Origin: Actinobacteria bacterium 21-64-8
GTDB taxonomy: Bacteria; Actinomycetota; Acidimicrobiia; Acidimicrobiales; RAAP-2
Direction: 5' to 3'
DNA: 5,744 nt
Assembly: GCA_002255315.1 (NCBI GenBank)
Contig: NCBD01000071.1
Span: 1 to 5,744, forward strand
In this document: piece by piece, positions 1 to 5,564 of the stretch
Layout: each line of letters begins with the position of its first letter
Position numbering within the stretch: position 1 is the stretch's first letter
Program-made: the position numbers and the translations under genes
Notes under the pieces: model-generated
What the model was told of the DNA's origin: nothing
What the model saw: the letters and a program-made list of their open reading frames with translations, nothing else
The model's database searches: none

Positions 1-26
1 GAGAGGCCCGTGAACGACCAACTCAT
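1..26 (-). CDS. Start of a downstream gene in the leftward operon (partial)
   Basis: An ATG at 26-24 overlaps the proposed TGA stop of the preceding gene (25-23) in an ATGA arrangement, the usual layout of translationally coupled operon genes. Only eight codons lie in the window (MSWSFTGL), so no function can be given. There is no Shine-Dalgarno sequence before it, which fits coupling. This start exists only if the preceding gene ends at 23. If the apparent frameshift near 107-114 is not real, these codons would instead be an in-frame continuation of that gene. The call therefore depends on the frameshift interpretation. Confidence 0.4.
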
Positions 27-1622
27 CGATACAGCGCGCTCGGCGCCGACGGGCTCGTCTTGCGTTCGGCCAGTTCGATCGCCGCCAAACTCGCGTAGGC
101 GCGGTACGCGCGCGAGCGCGTCGCGCAACGCGTCACTGTAGGGGTCGGCCAGGAGCCCCTGTTGGAGCGCCCAAAAGGCGAGTTCGAAGTTGCCGCGTTC
201 GAGCGATTCGTGGTGGACGAGTAACGCCGCCCACTCGGCGTCGCGCGCGAGTCGCGCACTGTGGCCCTCGGCGAGGAACCACTCAAAGCCCCGCAGGGCA
301 CTCGCGAGCACTTCACCCTTGATCAGCACGAGCGCTCGCTGGGCCAGCGCGGCGCCATCTCGAATATCTAGTTGGCGTGCCCGCGCGACGAGGGCCGTGA
401 AACGTTCCACGTCGCTTGAGAGGCCGTGGGTCACGTAGAGCCCGGACGACGTCACGGGATGTAGTCGTGGACCGAGGTCGTCGCTGCCGAGCGAGCGTCG
501 CACCGCGCTGGCCGTGTTGGCGAGCGTTCGCTGGGTTGCGTCAACGTCGGCGTGTACCAGGACGCGAGTGCGCAGGCGCTCTCCCGTCACTGGTTCGTGG
601 CGATGCAGCGCCAGGTAGGCCGTCATTTCGACGCAGCGCCGTCGAAGGGTGGCGAGGTAGGGCTCGTGGAGTCCCGTCACCGTCGGTTCGGCTCGCAAGA
701 GTTCCACGACGACGTCACTTTCGCACCCCGTGTTAACGGCCCTAACGGCGGCGGGTGTGTCGGGGTGTTCGCGGCTGGCGAAAGTGACACAACACGCGGC
801 GAGCTCGTCATCGATGGTGGAGAGTTCGCCCGTATAGACGACGAGACACTGACGCGCCGAGCGCGTCGCGAGCGCGCGTAACAAGGTGTCGGGGTCGTGC
901 ACGACACGAAGGGGCCCATCGTGCAACGAGACGAGTCGATGCACGAGTTCCTGGGGCGCGCCGCGCGTCGGAGGCGTCAACTGCCCGCCTTCGCGCGCGA
1001 AGTAGAGACCCTCGGGGGCGACGAAGATCGCCGTGGGCGTGATGGTGGTCGCGCACGGTAGCAGCGTGAGATCAAGGTCACTGGCGACAAAGCCGTCGCG
1101 GCGGTCGCCGAGCAGACTCGCCAGTCGTGCGAGATGCTCGGGATTTGCTTCACGTAACAGCGCGATCGAACCCTCCACCGTGAGCTCGTCGTCGTCGGCC
1201 CCCTGACGGAGTTCGTCGTAGCGGCGTTTGGAGGCCAGGGCGAGCGAAAGTCCTGACATCTGACCAAGAGCGAACGTGCCGTGGTGGGCCCGGTGATGGG
1301 ACGTGCTCGTCGTGGCGACGACGGCGTGAACGCCATGGTTCGCAGACGAGGACGTCACGGGTGCAAGTACGAGTGAGAGCGCCGTGAGGAGCAGACCCGC
1401 GAGCCAGGCGCTGGCGTTGGCGTGGACGTCTTTGCCCTGACGGAGTCGCACGATATTTCGTGTGACCTGGACTAAAAAACCAATCCAAAAGAGCGTCAAC
1501 GCGACGAGCAGCACGCGCAGTAAGACGGCGTGTGATTGGTGGACACTCACGCGCCACTTCGTGGCGACCACGTAGGGCACGAGTACGACGTAGAGCGCGA
1601 GCGCCACGCCGTGCAGCGGCAC
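23..1622 (-). CDS. Membrane-anchored SARP-like protein (winged helix + BTAD), apparent frameshift near the C-terminus
   Basis: The frame is open from 1622 to the window edge. Residues 5-20, 31-53 and 72-89 look like membrane helices. A His-rich stretch and an unassigned region of about 200 residues follow. Residues 305-400 resemble a SARP/OmpR-type winged helix (EMTAYLALHRHEPVTGERLR, then RTLANTASAVRRSLGSDD), and residues 403-500 resemble a bacterial transcriptional activator domain (BTAD), with DVERFTALVARA near its start. The module resembles the C-terminal half of actinobacterial LysM-BTAD membrane regulators; I see no LysM motif. After residue 505 good codon usage moves to another frame, giving a 28-residue tail ending SALYR and a TGA at 23, about 533 residues in all. 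The nominal span is one base over a multiple of three, consistent with loss of two bases in the CG run 107-114. GTG 1622 lies 11 nt after the upstream stop; GTG 1658 and GTG 1607 are alternatives. A regulatory role is inferred from the domains. Confidence 0.75.
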
Positions 1623-1633
1623 CGATCGCGACG

Positions 1634-2224
1634 TTATCGCTGGGCGCTGAGTTGCCACGAGCTGGGCTGGGTCGCGCGCAGGGACAACTGGCACGTGGTC
1701 TTCGCCGCGACGACGATCAGCGCCTGCACGATCACTCGCTGGGTCGCACAGGTGAGCGACGCCGTGAGGGGTGCACTCGACGCGAGCGTCCAGCTCCCCG
1801 GACCGACGAGCGTGAGGACGAGAGGCTCTTGTGGTGAGAGTGCGCCGGCGTACGCGCTCGAGTTCGCGTTCACCTCGGAGGCGCTTACGAAGTTCGTGGC
1901 GCTCGAAACGGTCGATCGCGAGGAGCGCCTGGCGACGCTCGCGGAGGGTGGGTGCGTTGAGCGCATCGTCGTCGTGGTCGTCGTGGTCGTCGCCCGCGGA
2001 GAGGTTGACGTGGGCACGGTGACGCGCGCCTCGCGCTGTGTCACCGTGTGCGGCGTCGTCGAGCGAAGTATCGGGCGCGAGGGTGTCTTCGCTGACTGAG
2101 CCGGACCCGCACTCAGCGTGAACACCAACACCAACAAGAGCACCGGGCTCGACCAAATGACCCACCTGGTGTTGCGTAGTGAGTCGAACAGTCTCGGCAT
2201 CGCTGTCGAAGGGTAGCGGGCCAT
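1634..2224 (-). CDS. Secreted or membrane-anchored Ser/Thr-rich protein of unknown function
   Basis: This is a 196-residue protein from ATG 2224. An N-terminal stretch ending in Arg is followed by a hydrophobic segment (about residues 21-39, WVIWSSPVLLLVLVFTL) and a possible signal peptidase site after AQSA (42-45), so it is probably exported. Residues 46-130 are low-complexity Ser/Thr/Pro-rich, including eight consecutive Thr. Residues 131-196 alternate hydrophobic and polar residues like a small beta domain, with Cys159 and Cys178 able to form a disulphide. I recognise no family. ATG 2200, which would give a more usual signal-peptide length and has TACCCT 9 nt upstream, and TTG 2233 are alternative starts. 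The gene follows the preceding stop by 27 nt and is followed 11 nt later by the SARP-like gene. Another frame is also open across the middle of this gene, but the signal segment and C-terminal domain favour this one. Confidence 0.65.
   Translation of the reverse strand: MARYPSTAMPRLFDSLRNTRWVIWSSPVLLLVLVFTLSAGPAQSAKTPSRPILRSTTPHTVTQREARVTVPTSTSPRATTTTTTTTMRSTHPPSASVARRSSRSTVSSATNFVSASEVNANSSAYAGALSPQEPLVLTLVGPGSWTLASSAPLTASLTCATQRVIVQALIVVAAKTTCQLSLRATQPSSWQLSAQR
1968..1991. repeat. Trinucleotide-type repeat encoding poly-Thr
   Basis: GTCGTCGTG occurs twice in a row and is followed by GTCGTC, making 24 nt of perfect three-base periodicity. On the minus strand it encodes eight Thr codons (ACG/ACC) in the linker of the exported protein. 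Such tracts can expand or contract by whole codons without breaking the frame. Confidence 0.7.
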
Positions 2225-2251
2225 GGGAATCAAGAAAATGGTGCACTTGTA

Positions 2252-2959
2252 CTAAATAAGGTGACGACGCGCGAAACACTGGAGTTCGTGCTGGAGACTT
2301 TGGGGCGCACTGCGGTCGGCGGCGGCGAGTTCCTTCAGCGAGACCCCCTCAAAGACGCGAGCGTAGGTAAGACGGGCGAGTCGCTCGTGGGGCGTGCCGC
2401 GCATCGCTTCGAGTCGGGTCTGGAGCGTTGTCGAAGAGCCCTGAGCCGCGTGGGCGACGTTGTTCGCGTCCGACGCCAAAATTCGTCGTTCTTCCTTTTC
2501 CTTCAAGAGGTGTCGACGTAGACGACCTCGTAACGCCGAAAGGACGTCGGGTGCCGCGTAGGGGCGCGACTGGCCCGCCCAGTCGTACAGCAGTTCCGCA
2601 CAGAGCGCGGTAGCGACGGCCAACGTTTCGCCGGGTTCGTCGACGATGCCAGCGCCAAAGCGCAGTTGGCGACAGACGCTGACGATGCCGGGCAGGAGCG
2701 TTTGCAGCAGTGCGCGGTGGATCAAGGGATCACGCGCGTCTTCGAGCAGCGCTTGGACGATGCGCGCGCGCTCGAGTACCTTTCGCGGGCCGCGTGATTC
2801 GCACAGACGTACGACGTCGACGAGGTCGTCGACGAAGTCGAGCTCGAGTTCACGGTGGCGCTCGGCGAAGTGTTGTGCGGCCCTTCGCGCGGGCAGGCTC
2901 GCGCCGGCGTGGCGCCATTCCGAGCGAAGGCGGTTTAGTAAATCGGGTGTCGTGGTCAT
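2252..2959 (-). CDS. Hypothetical protein with sigma-region-4-like C-terminal helix-turn-helix
   Basis: This is a 235-residue, mostly helical, charged protein. Residues 80-125 (from HRALLQTLLPGIVSVCRQLR) and the basic helix around 140-160 (ALRGRLRRHLLKEKEERR) recall uncharacterised actinobacterial proteins with a divergent sigma-factor-like layout. Residues 194-234 fit a helix-turn-helix, with VSLKELAAADRSAPQSLQHE as the likely turn and recognition helix. DNA binding is inferred, and no family is assigned with certainty. ATG 2959 was chosen because codons upstream of it have poor third-position G/C. No Shine-Dalgarno sequence lies at normal spacing: an AGGAGG sits 16-17 nt upstream, which is too far. 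It is the first gene of the leftward unit that includes the exported protein and the membrane SARP-like protein, so it may regulate them. Confidence 0.75.
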   Translation of the reverse strand: MTTTPDLLNRLRSEWRHAGASLPARRAAQHFAERHRELELDFVDDLVDVVRLCESRGPRKVLERARIVQALLEDARDPLIHRALLQTLLPGIVSVCRQLRFGAGIVDEPGETLAVATALCAELLYDWAGQSRPYAAPDVLSALRGRLRRHLLKEKEERRILASDANNVAHAAQGSSTTLQTRLEAMRGTPHERLARLTYARVFEGVSLKELAAADRSAPQSLQHELQCFARRHLI

Positions 2960-3095
2960 GGGAGAGAGTTGAGTCCCTCCTGCGCACCGCGTCGCACCTA
3001 GCGCGGCACCAGAGCTTCGTACACATTTCATACCCTCAAGGGTGCTTGGAGGTACGCATAGCGCCGCGCACATACGAGCGACGTAGGCTACGGAG
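2960..3095. other. Divergent intergenic region with a small inverted repeat
   Basis: These 136 nt separate two divergent genes and must hold both of their promoters. On the rightward side there is a clear TAGGCT hexamer. On the leftward side I find no convincing -10 at the usual distance from ATG 2959. An inverted repeat ACCCT-CA-AGGGT lies at 3032-3043. It could be an operator, but there is no second copy and the stem is only 5 bp. Confidence 0.4.
3084..3089 (+). promoter_or_regulatory. Probable -10 element (TAGGCT) of a leaderless promoter
   Basis: TAGGCT matches the actinobacterial -10 consensus TANNNT and ends 6 nt before ATG 3096. A -10 normally ends about 6 nt before the transcription start, so the mRNA would begin at the start codon. 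No good -35 is visible. The GGAG at 3092-3095 abuts the ATG directly, too close to act as a Shine-Dalgarno site. Confidence 0.55.
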
Positions 3096-3443
3096 ATGGA
3101 CATCGAAGCCTTCTACGAGCAAAACGAGGCGCGCCGCGAGAGCCTCGAATTTGAATTTGGCAGCGAGTGGACTGACGCCGCTGACAATGAGTACGAGTTG
3201 TCCTGGGTGGAAGCGACCGGCGAGCTCTATCTCATGGTGGAACCAGAGGCGACCATCACGGAAGATGCCTTCGGCGATTTCCTGGTGGGTGGCGAAGCCG
3301 TGACCGACTTGACCGTGGTGGTCATTGGCAAAGTTGCGTCGCTGGCTGCGCTCGAGGACCGCTTGGCGGGCTGGGAGGCGGCGATGCTCGAAGAGAACTC
3401 GCTCGGCTGGCTCTACGAACGATTCGGTACGACGAACGCCTAG
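3096..3443 (+). CDS. Small acidic protein of unknown function
   Basis: This is a complete 115-residue cytoplasmic protein with no signal peptide or membrane helix. It is strongly acidic, rich in Glu and Asp throughout. An N-terminal helix (MDIEAFYEQNEARRESLEFE) is followed by a central part with alternating beta-type segments (YELSWVEATGELYLMVEPEA, then VTDLTVVVIGKVAS) and a C-terminal helix rich in Trp, Leu and Glu (about residues 84-109). This looks like a compact alpha/beta domain, and I do not recognise a named family. The start is supported by the TAGGCT hexamer 6 nt upstream. It diverges from the regulator operon and converges on the lipoprotein gene, with which it shares the CTAG at 3440-3443. 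Codon use matches the neighbouring genes. It appears to be transcribed alone. Confidence 0.8.
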   Translation: MDIEAFYEQNEARRESLEFEFGSEWTDAADNEYELSWVEATGELYLMVEPEATITEDAFGDFLVGGEAVTDLTVVVIGKVASLAALEDRLAGWEAAMLEENSLGWLYERFGTTNA

Positions 3444-3814
3444 AGGTACGGCGAGGACGAGTTCGCCACTTTGCACAGTCGCGTCAGCGACGCGACGAGA
3501 TCGGTGATGGGGACCCGTTGGGCTTCGCCAATGGTCGTCATGAGCGGATTCCAACTGCCGTCAATGGACGTGGCGCGCGCGGCGTAGGGCGTGGCTTCGA
3601 CCAAGATGGCGATGGCCCGATTTTCGAGGGCCACACGACGTACGTTGGTGAGTCCGGGGGATTCGCTCTGTTGTTGGATGCGCAGTGCGCGCTGGACGTA
3701 CCCGCAGGCCTGTCGCGCGTCGGCGACCGCGCCCCCGGTGCCGCACGAGGCGAGGGCGAGGCCCGAAAGAATGACGGCGAAGGCGAGCGCAGCTTTGGGC
3801 GCTAGCCGAGCCAC
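3440..3814 (-). CDS. Small predicted lipoprotein of unknown function
   Basis: This is a 124-residue protein starting with GTG. A basic n-region (VARLAPK) and a hydrophobic segment (ALAFAVILSGLA) lead to the lipobox L-A-S-C at residues 21-24. Cys24 should be lipid-modified after signal peptidase II cleavage, placing the protein on the outer face of the cytoplasmic membrane. The mature part of about 100 residues is mainly helical, with Cys37 and Cys113 as a possible disulphide; no family is recognised. The start overlaps the end of the upstream gene by 13 nt (3802-3814), so the two are probably co-transcribed and translationally coupled, and no Shine-Dalgarno site is visible. Its TAG stop shares four bases with the TAG of the convergent gene. 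The role is unknown; a cell-envelope function is implied only by its location. Confidence 0.8.
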   Translation of the reverse strand: MARLAPKAALAFAVILSGLALASCGTGGAVADARQACGYVQRALRIQQQSESPGLTNVRRVALENRAIAILVEATPYAARATSIDGSWNPLMTTIGEAQRVPITDLVASLTRLCKVANSSSPYL

Positions 3815-4359
3815 GAGTCAGCGGCTTGGAGGAGAAAGTCGCTGACGCTTCGTCCGCGCTCAAAGATGTCGCATAAGGGGTCATCGCCCTTGGCGACTTG
3901 ACTCAGCGAAATGGCACGGCGTGCGACGATGGAGATTCGTCGTTCACTACTTTCGGTGGGCGAGTCGAACGAGTCGGTCGCGGTGACTTCAAGGGGCATT
4001 TCCACGCCGCCAATCGGCGCGAGGTCAATCGCGAGGCGCAAGAGATCAGGGCTGTGGGGCATCGGTGGCAGACTCCACGTCAGGACCAGAGGAAAGTGAT
4101 ATTCGTCGGGCGGGTCAACCTCGTCGGGCAGGCCCAGCACGGCGTCTTCGAAGGCGAGCAACGTCCGAGGGTCGACGTCAAGTTCAATGTGCAAATCAAC
4201 GGGTCCGCCGCAGCCATCTTCGGGGTGGAGGTCCACTTCCCACGCCTGACGCAGCGAGTACGTCTCCACGAAGTGGCGTTCGTCGTGCACGTGAAACCCG
4301 TGGGTCACGGCGTGATCTTTGAGGTCGGCGACAAAGCCGGCGACGTCGATAGCAGCCAT
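3802..4359 (-). CDS. Conserved-looking hypothetical protein, soluble alpha/beta
   Basis: This is a 185-residue protein from ATG 4359. It has no signal peptide or membrane segment and is rich in Asp, Glu, His and Pro. A helix (DVAGFVADLKDHAVTHGFHV) is followed by several beta-type segments, including one around CGGPVDLHIELDVDPRTLLA (50-69) and one around EYHFPLVLTWSLPPMP (86-101), and a C-terminal helix (about 163-181). The pattern resembles uncharacterised actinobacterial proteins, but I cannot name a family or function. The frame stays open upstream to 4509, but ATG 4359 is preferred: TATCCT lies 7 nt before it, and an extension would run into the divergent phosphatase gene. It heads a two-gene unit with the lipoprotein, whose GTG lies inside its last codons. 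Its start faces the phosphatase start only 39 nt away. Confidence 0.8.
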   Translation of the reverse strand: MAAIDVAGFVADLKDHAVTHGFHVHDERHFVETYSLRQAWEVDLHPEDGCGGPVDLHIELDVDPRTLLAFEDAVLGLPDEVDPPDEYHFPLVLTWSLPPMPHSPDLLRLAIDLAPIGGVEMPLEVTATDSFDSPTESSERRISIVARRAISLSQVAKGDDPLCDIFERGRSVSDFLLQAADSWLG

Positions 4360-4366
4360 TGGATTC

Positions 4367-4372
4367 AGGATA
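4367..4372 (-). promoter_or_regulatory. Probable -10 element (TATCCT) for the leftward hypothetical-lipoprotein unit
   Basis: Read on the minus strand, TATCCT fits TANNNT and ends 7 nt before ATG 4359, which implies a leaderless or nearly leaderless transcript. The corresponding -35 position (about 4390-4395) reads GCCACG, a poor match, and falls on the -10 element of the opposing promoter. Confidence 0.55.
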
Positions 4373-4386
4373 GCGGGCGCGCCCGG

Positions 4387-4392
4387 TACCGT
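4387..4392 (+). promoter_or_regulatory. Probable -10 element (TACCGT) for the phosphatase gene
   Basis: TACCGT fits TANNNT and ends 6 nt before GTG 4399, so transcription would start at that codon. A weak -35-like TTCAGG lies 17 nt upstream at 4364-4369, overlapping the opposing -10 element. The same transcript could alternatively serve ATG 4414 as a short-leader start. Confidence 0.5.
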
Positions 4393-4398
4393 GGCTAC

Positions 4399-5130
4399 GT
4401 GAAGGAATCGCTGATGGACATCCTGCGCACTTGCGCGCTCGAAATCGACGATGTCGTGCGCTCGGGAACCCACGCTGGATTCTCCGGGCGGCGACCGACG
4501 CAGTACCACTTAGACCTCGCCGCCGACGAGGTGGCTCTTCGGGTGTTGGTTGGGGCGGGACTTCGCGTGGTGTCTGAAGAGTCGGGCGTCACGGGTCACG
4601 GCGATTACACCGTCGTGGTGGACCCCATTGATGGTTCGACCAACTGTGATCACGGTATTCCCTTTTACGCGACGAGCCTGGCCGTACTTTTTCAGGGTCA
4701 ACTCGTGGCGGGACTCGTGCGCAACCAAGCGACGGGGACGATGTACGAAGCCGAACTCGGCGGCGGCGCGACGCGCGACGGCACCGCCATCCATGTGAGT
4801 GGACTTACGCTGTTCTCGAAGTCCGTGGTCGCCTTTTCGGGCCTTCCATCACGGCACCTCGGTTGGAGTCAATACCGCGCGCTCGGCTCGGCAGCACTAG
4901 AGATTTGCCTCGTCGCCGACGGGTCGCTGGACGTGTACATGGTGGCCCGTTACTCGACCTTGAACCCCTGGGATTACTTGGGTGGGTTGGCGGTTCTTCG
5001 AGAAGCGGGTGGCGTGGGCGTTGACCTTGAAGATCGTGAACTGGTCACCGACGATGCCGAGACGCGCCGCCCAATCTTTGCTGCGTCTGGCGAACTCGTG
5101 ACATTTCTTCGCGATGCGGGCACCATCTAG
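4399..5130 (+). CDS. Inositol monophosphatase family protein
   Basis: This is a metal-dependent phosphatase of the inositol monophosphatase superfamily, 243 residues and slightly shorter than the roughly 260 usual for the family. Signatures in order: LDLAADE at 38-44 (the family's D-x-x-x-AD segment), VVSEESG at 57-63 with metal-binding Glu, DPIDGSTN at 75-82 (metal and phosphate motif), the GSAALE region at 163-168 followed by ADGSLDVYM, and NPWDYLGG at 189-196 with the last metal-binding Asp, then LREAGG. All catalytic motifs are present, so it should be active. The substrate cannot be read from the sequence; inositol-1-phosphate, histidinol phosphate and fructose-1,6-bisphosphate are possible in this superfamily. 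GTG 4399 follows TACCGT by 6 nt. ATG 4414, preceded by AAGGA, is an equally reasonable start (238 residues). The frame is open upstream to 3898, but that stretch is antisense to the hypothetical gene. It ends 13 nt before the tRNA. Confidence 0.93.
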   Translation: MKESLMDILRTCALEIDDVVRSGTHAGFSGRRPTQYHLDLAADEVALRVLVGAGLRVVSEESGVTGHGDYTVVVDPIDGSTNCDHGIPFYATSLAVLFQGQLVAGLVRNQATGTMYEAELGGGATRDGTAIHVSGLTLFSKSVVAFSGLPSRHLGWSQYRALGSAALEICLVADGSLDVYMVARYSTLNPWDYLGGLAVLREAGGVGVDLEDRELVTDDAETRRPIFAASGELVTFLRDAGTI

Positions 5131-5143
5131 GATTGATGAGCCC

Positions 5144-5217
5144 GGGCGCTTAGCTCAGTTGGTTAGAGCAGCTGATTTACACTCAGCAGGTCGGGGGTTC
5201 GAGTCCCTCAGCGCCCA
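5144..5217 (+). tRNA. tRNA-Val, anticodon TAC
   Basis: The 74-nt cloverleaf is complete. The acceptor stem GGGCGCT (5144-5150) pairs perfectly with AGCGCCC (5210-5216), and the discriminator base is A. The D arm is GCTC/GAGC with GG in its loop, and the anticodon stem is GCTGA/TCAGC with loop TTTACAC, giving anticodon TAC (reads GTA and probably GTG). The variable loop is five bases, and the T arm has the canonical TTCGAGT loop. CCA is not encoded and must be added enzymatically. No separate promoter is visible in the 13 nt after the phosphatase stop, so it may be cut from the phosphatase transcript or use a promoter inside that gene. Confidence 0.96.
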
Positions 5218-5293
5218 CTCCGGAGCAGCATTAGAAGCGAATCGAGATTCTCGAGCGTCGTTGATATTGGCCTCGCGTGTAACACCGGTTCAT
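5218..5293. other. tRNA-hicA junction, no gene
   Basis: This AT-richer stretch between the tRNA end and the hicA promoter has about 53% G+C over 5221-5280. It begins with the palindrome CTCCGGAG and contains a 5-bp hairpin (TCGAG-ATT-CTCGA, 5242-5254) without a following T-run, so neither is a convincing terminator. It may mark the left edge of an inserted module, but no repeat of the tRNA 3' end is seen within the window. Confidence 0.35.
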
Positions 5294-5299
5294 TACGTT
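5294..5299 (+). promoter_or_regulatory. Probable -10 element (TACGTT) for hicAB
   Basis: TACGTT fits TANNNT and ends 7 nt before ATG 5307, in the same position as the hexamers before three other genes here. No Shine-Dalgarno sequence precedes hicA (GTTTGCCCCA lies directly before the ATG), so leaderless expression is likely. HicB antitoxins commonly repress their own promoter; I see no obvious strong operator palindrome here. Confidence 0.5.
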
Positions 5300-5306
5300 T
5301 GCCCCA

Positions 5307-5564
5307 ATGAACTCACGTCGACTATTCGCCAGGATTTTGCGAGGCGAGTTTGGAAATGTTGCCTTCGGGGATCTTGTCCAACTTCTGAGAGATCTGGACT
5401 TTCGTGAGACTGGTGGGCGAGGAAGTCATCGAGTCTTTTCTCGGACAGGCATTATTGAATTGGTGAATCTGCAAGTGGAAAATGGCGACGCGAAGCTGTA
5501 TCAGGTTCGACAAGTTGCCAACTTGATACGCCGGTACAATTTGAAGTTGGAGGAGGACCGATGA
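5307..5564 (+). CDS. hicA: HicA-family mRNA interferase toxin
   Basis: This is an 85-residue protein of the HicA (YcfA-like) family. These toxins have a double-stranded-RNA-binding-type fold and cleave mRNA when freed from HicB. An N-terminal helix pair (FGDLVQLLRDLDF, 20-32) is followed by the family motif GGRGSHRVF (36-44), with His41 as the likely catalytic residue. ELVNLQ (51-56) and KLYQVRQVANLIRRYN (63-78) follow, typical of the slightly long HicA subgroup whose members carry YQVRQ near the C-terminus. The toxin-first order and overlap with hicB are the usual arrangement. Codon use differs from genes to the left (AGA, AGG, CTT, ATT and GAA are common), and local G+C is about 50%, suggesting horizontal acquisition. 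It begins 89 nt after the tRNA-Val gene. Confidence 0.9.
   Translation: MNSRRLFARILRGEFGNVAFGDLVQLLRDLDFRETGGRGSHRVFSRTGIIELVNLQVENGDAKLYQVRQVANLIRRYNLKLEEDR
5551..5556 (+). promoter_or_regulatory. Shine-Dalgarno site of hicB
   Basis: AGGAGG inside the end of hicA is a near-perfect ribosome binding site, 7 nt before ATG 5564 and 4 nt before ATG 5561, so it favours 5564. It would let the antitoxin be translated efficiently from a transcript on which the toxin start has no such site, a sensible ratio for a toxin-antitoxin pair. Confidence 0.7.

Noticed and set aside
416..881. Rightward open frames of about 106-109 codons
   Set aside because: They are Arg-rich, low-complexity products antisense to the continuous SARP-like frame, typical mirror frames in high-GC DNA.
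1150..1557. Leftward 135-codon frame
   Set aside because: It overlaps the SARP-like gene in another frame and has Arg/Pro-rich shadow composition; the longer frame carries membrane helices and recognisable domains.
1968..1991. Short repeats as a CRISPR array
   Set aside because: It is a simple codon-type repeat with no spacers, inside a coding region.
2960..3103. Longer start for the 2252-2959 regulator
   Set aside because: Codons between 3103 and 2960 have poor third-position G/C and the stretch overlaps the divergent gene's promoter and start.
2710..3554. Rightward 197-codon frame (2710-3303) and leftward 172-codon frame (3036-3554)
   Set aside because: Both cross the divergent promoter region and are antisense to, or in another frame of, the regulator and the acidic-protein gene.
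3898..4398. N-terminal extension of the phosphatase frame (open from ATG-like start at 3898)
   Set aside because: It is antisense to the well-supported leftward hypothetical gene, adds no phosphatase-like sequence, and the real N-terminus with a promoter-like hexamer lies at 4399-4414.
4360..4509. Upstream extension of the leftward hypothetical gene
   Set aside because: It lies antisense to the phosphatase N-terminus and would skip the TATCCT element directly before ATG 4359.
5242..5254. Hairpin TCGAG-ATT-CTCGA as a terminator after the tRNA
   Set aside because: It has only a 5-bp stem and no run of T follows it; it could equally be chance.
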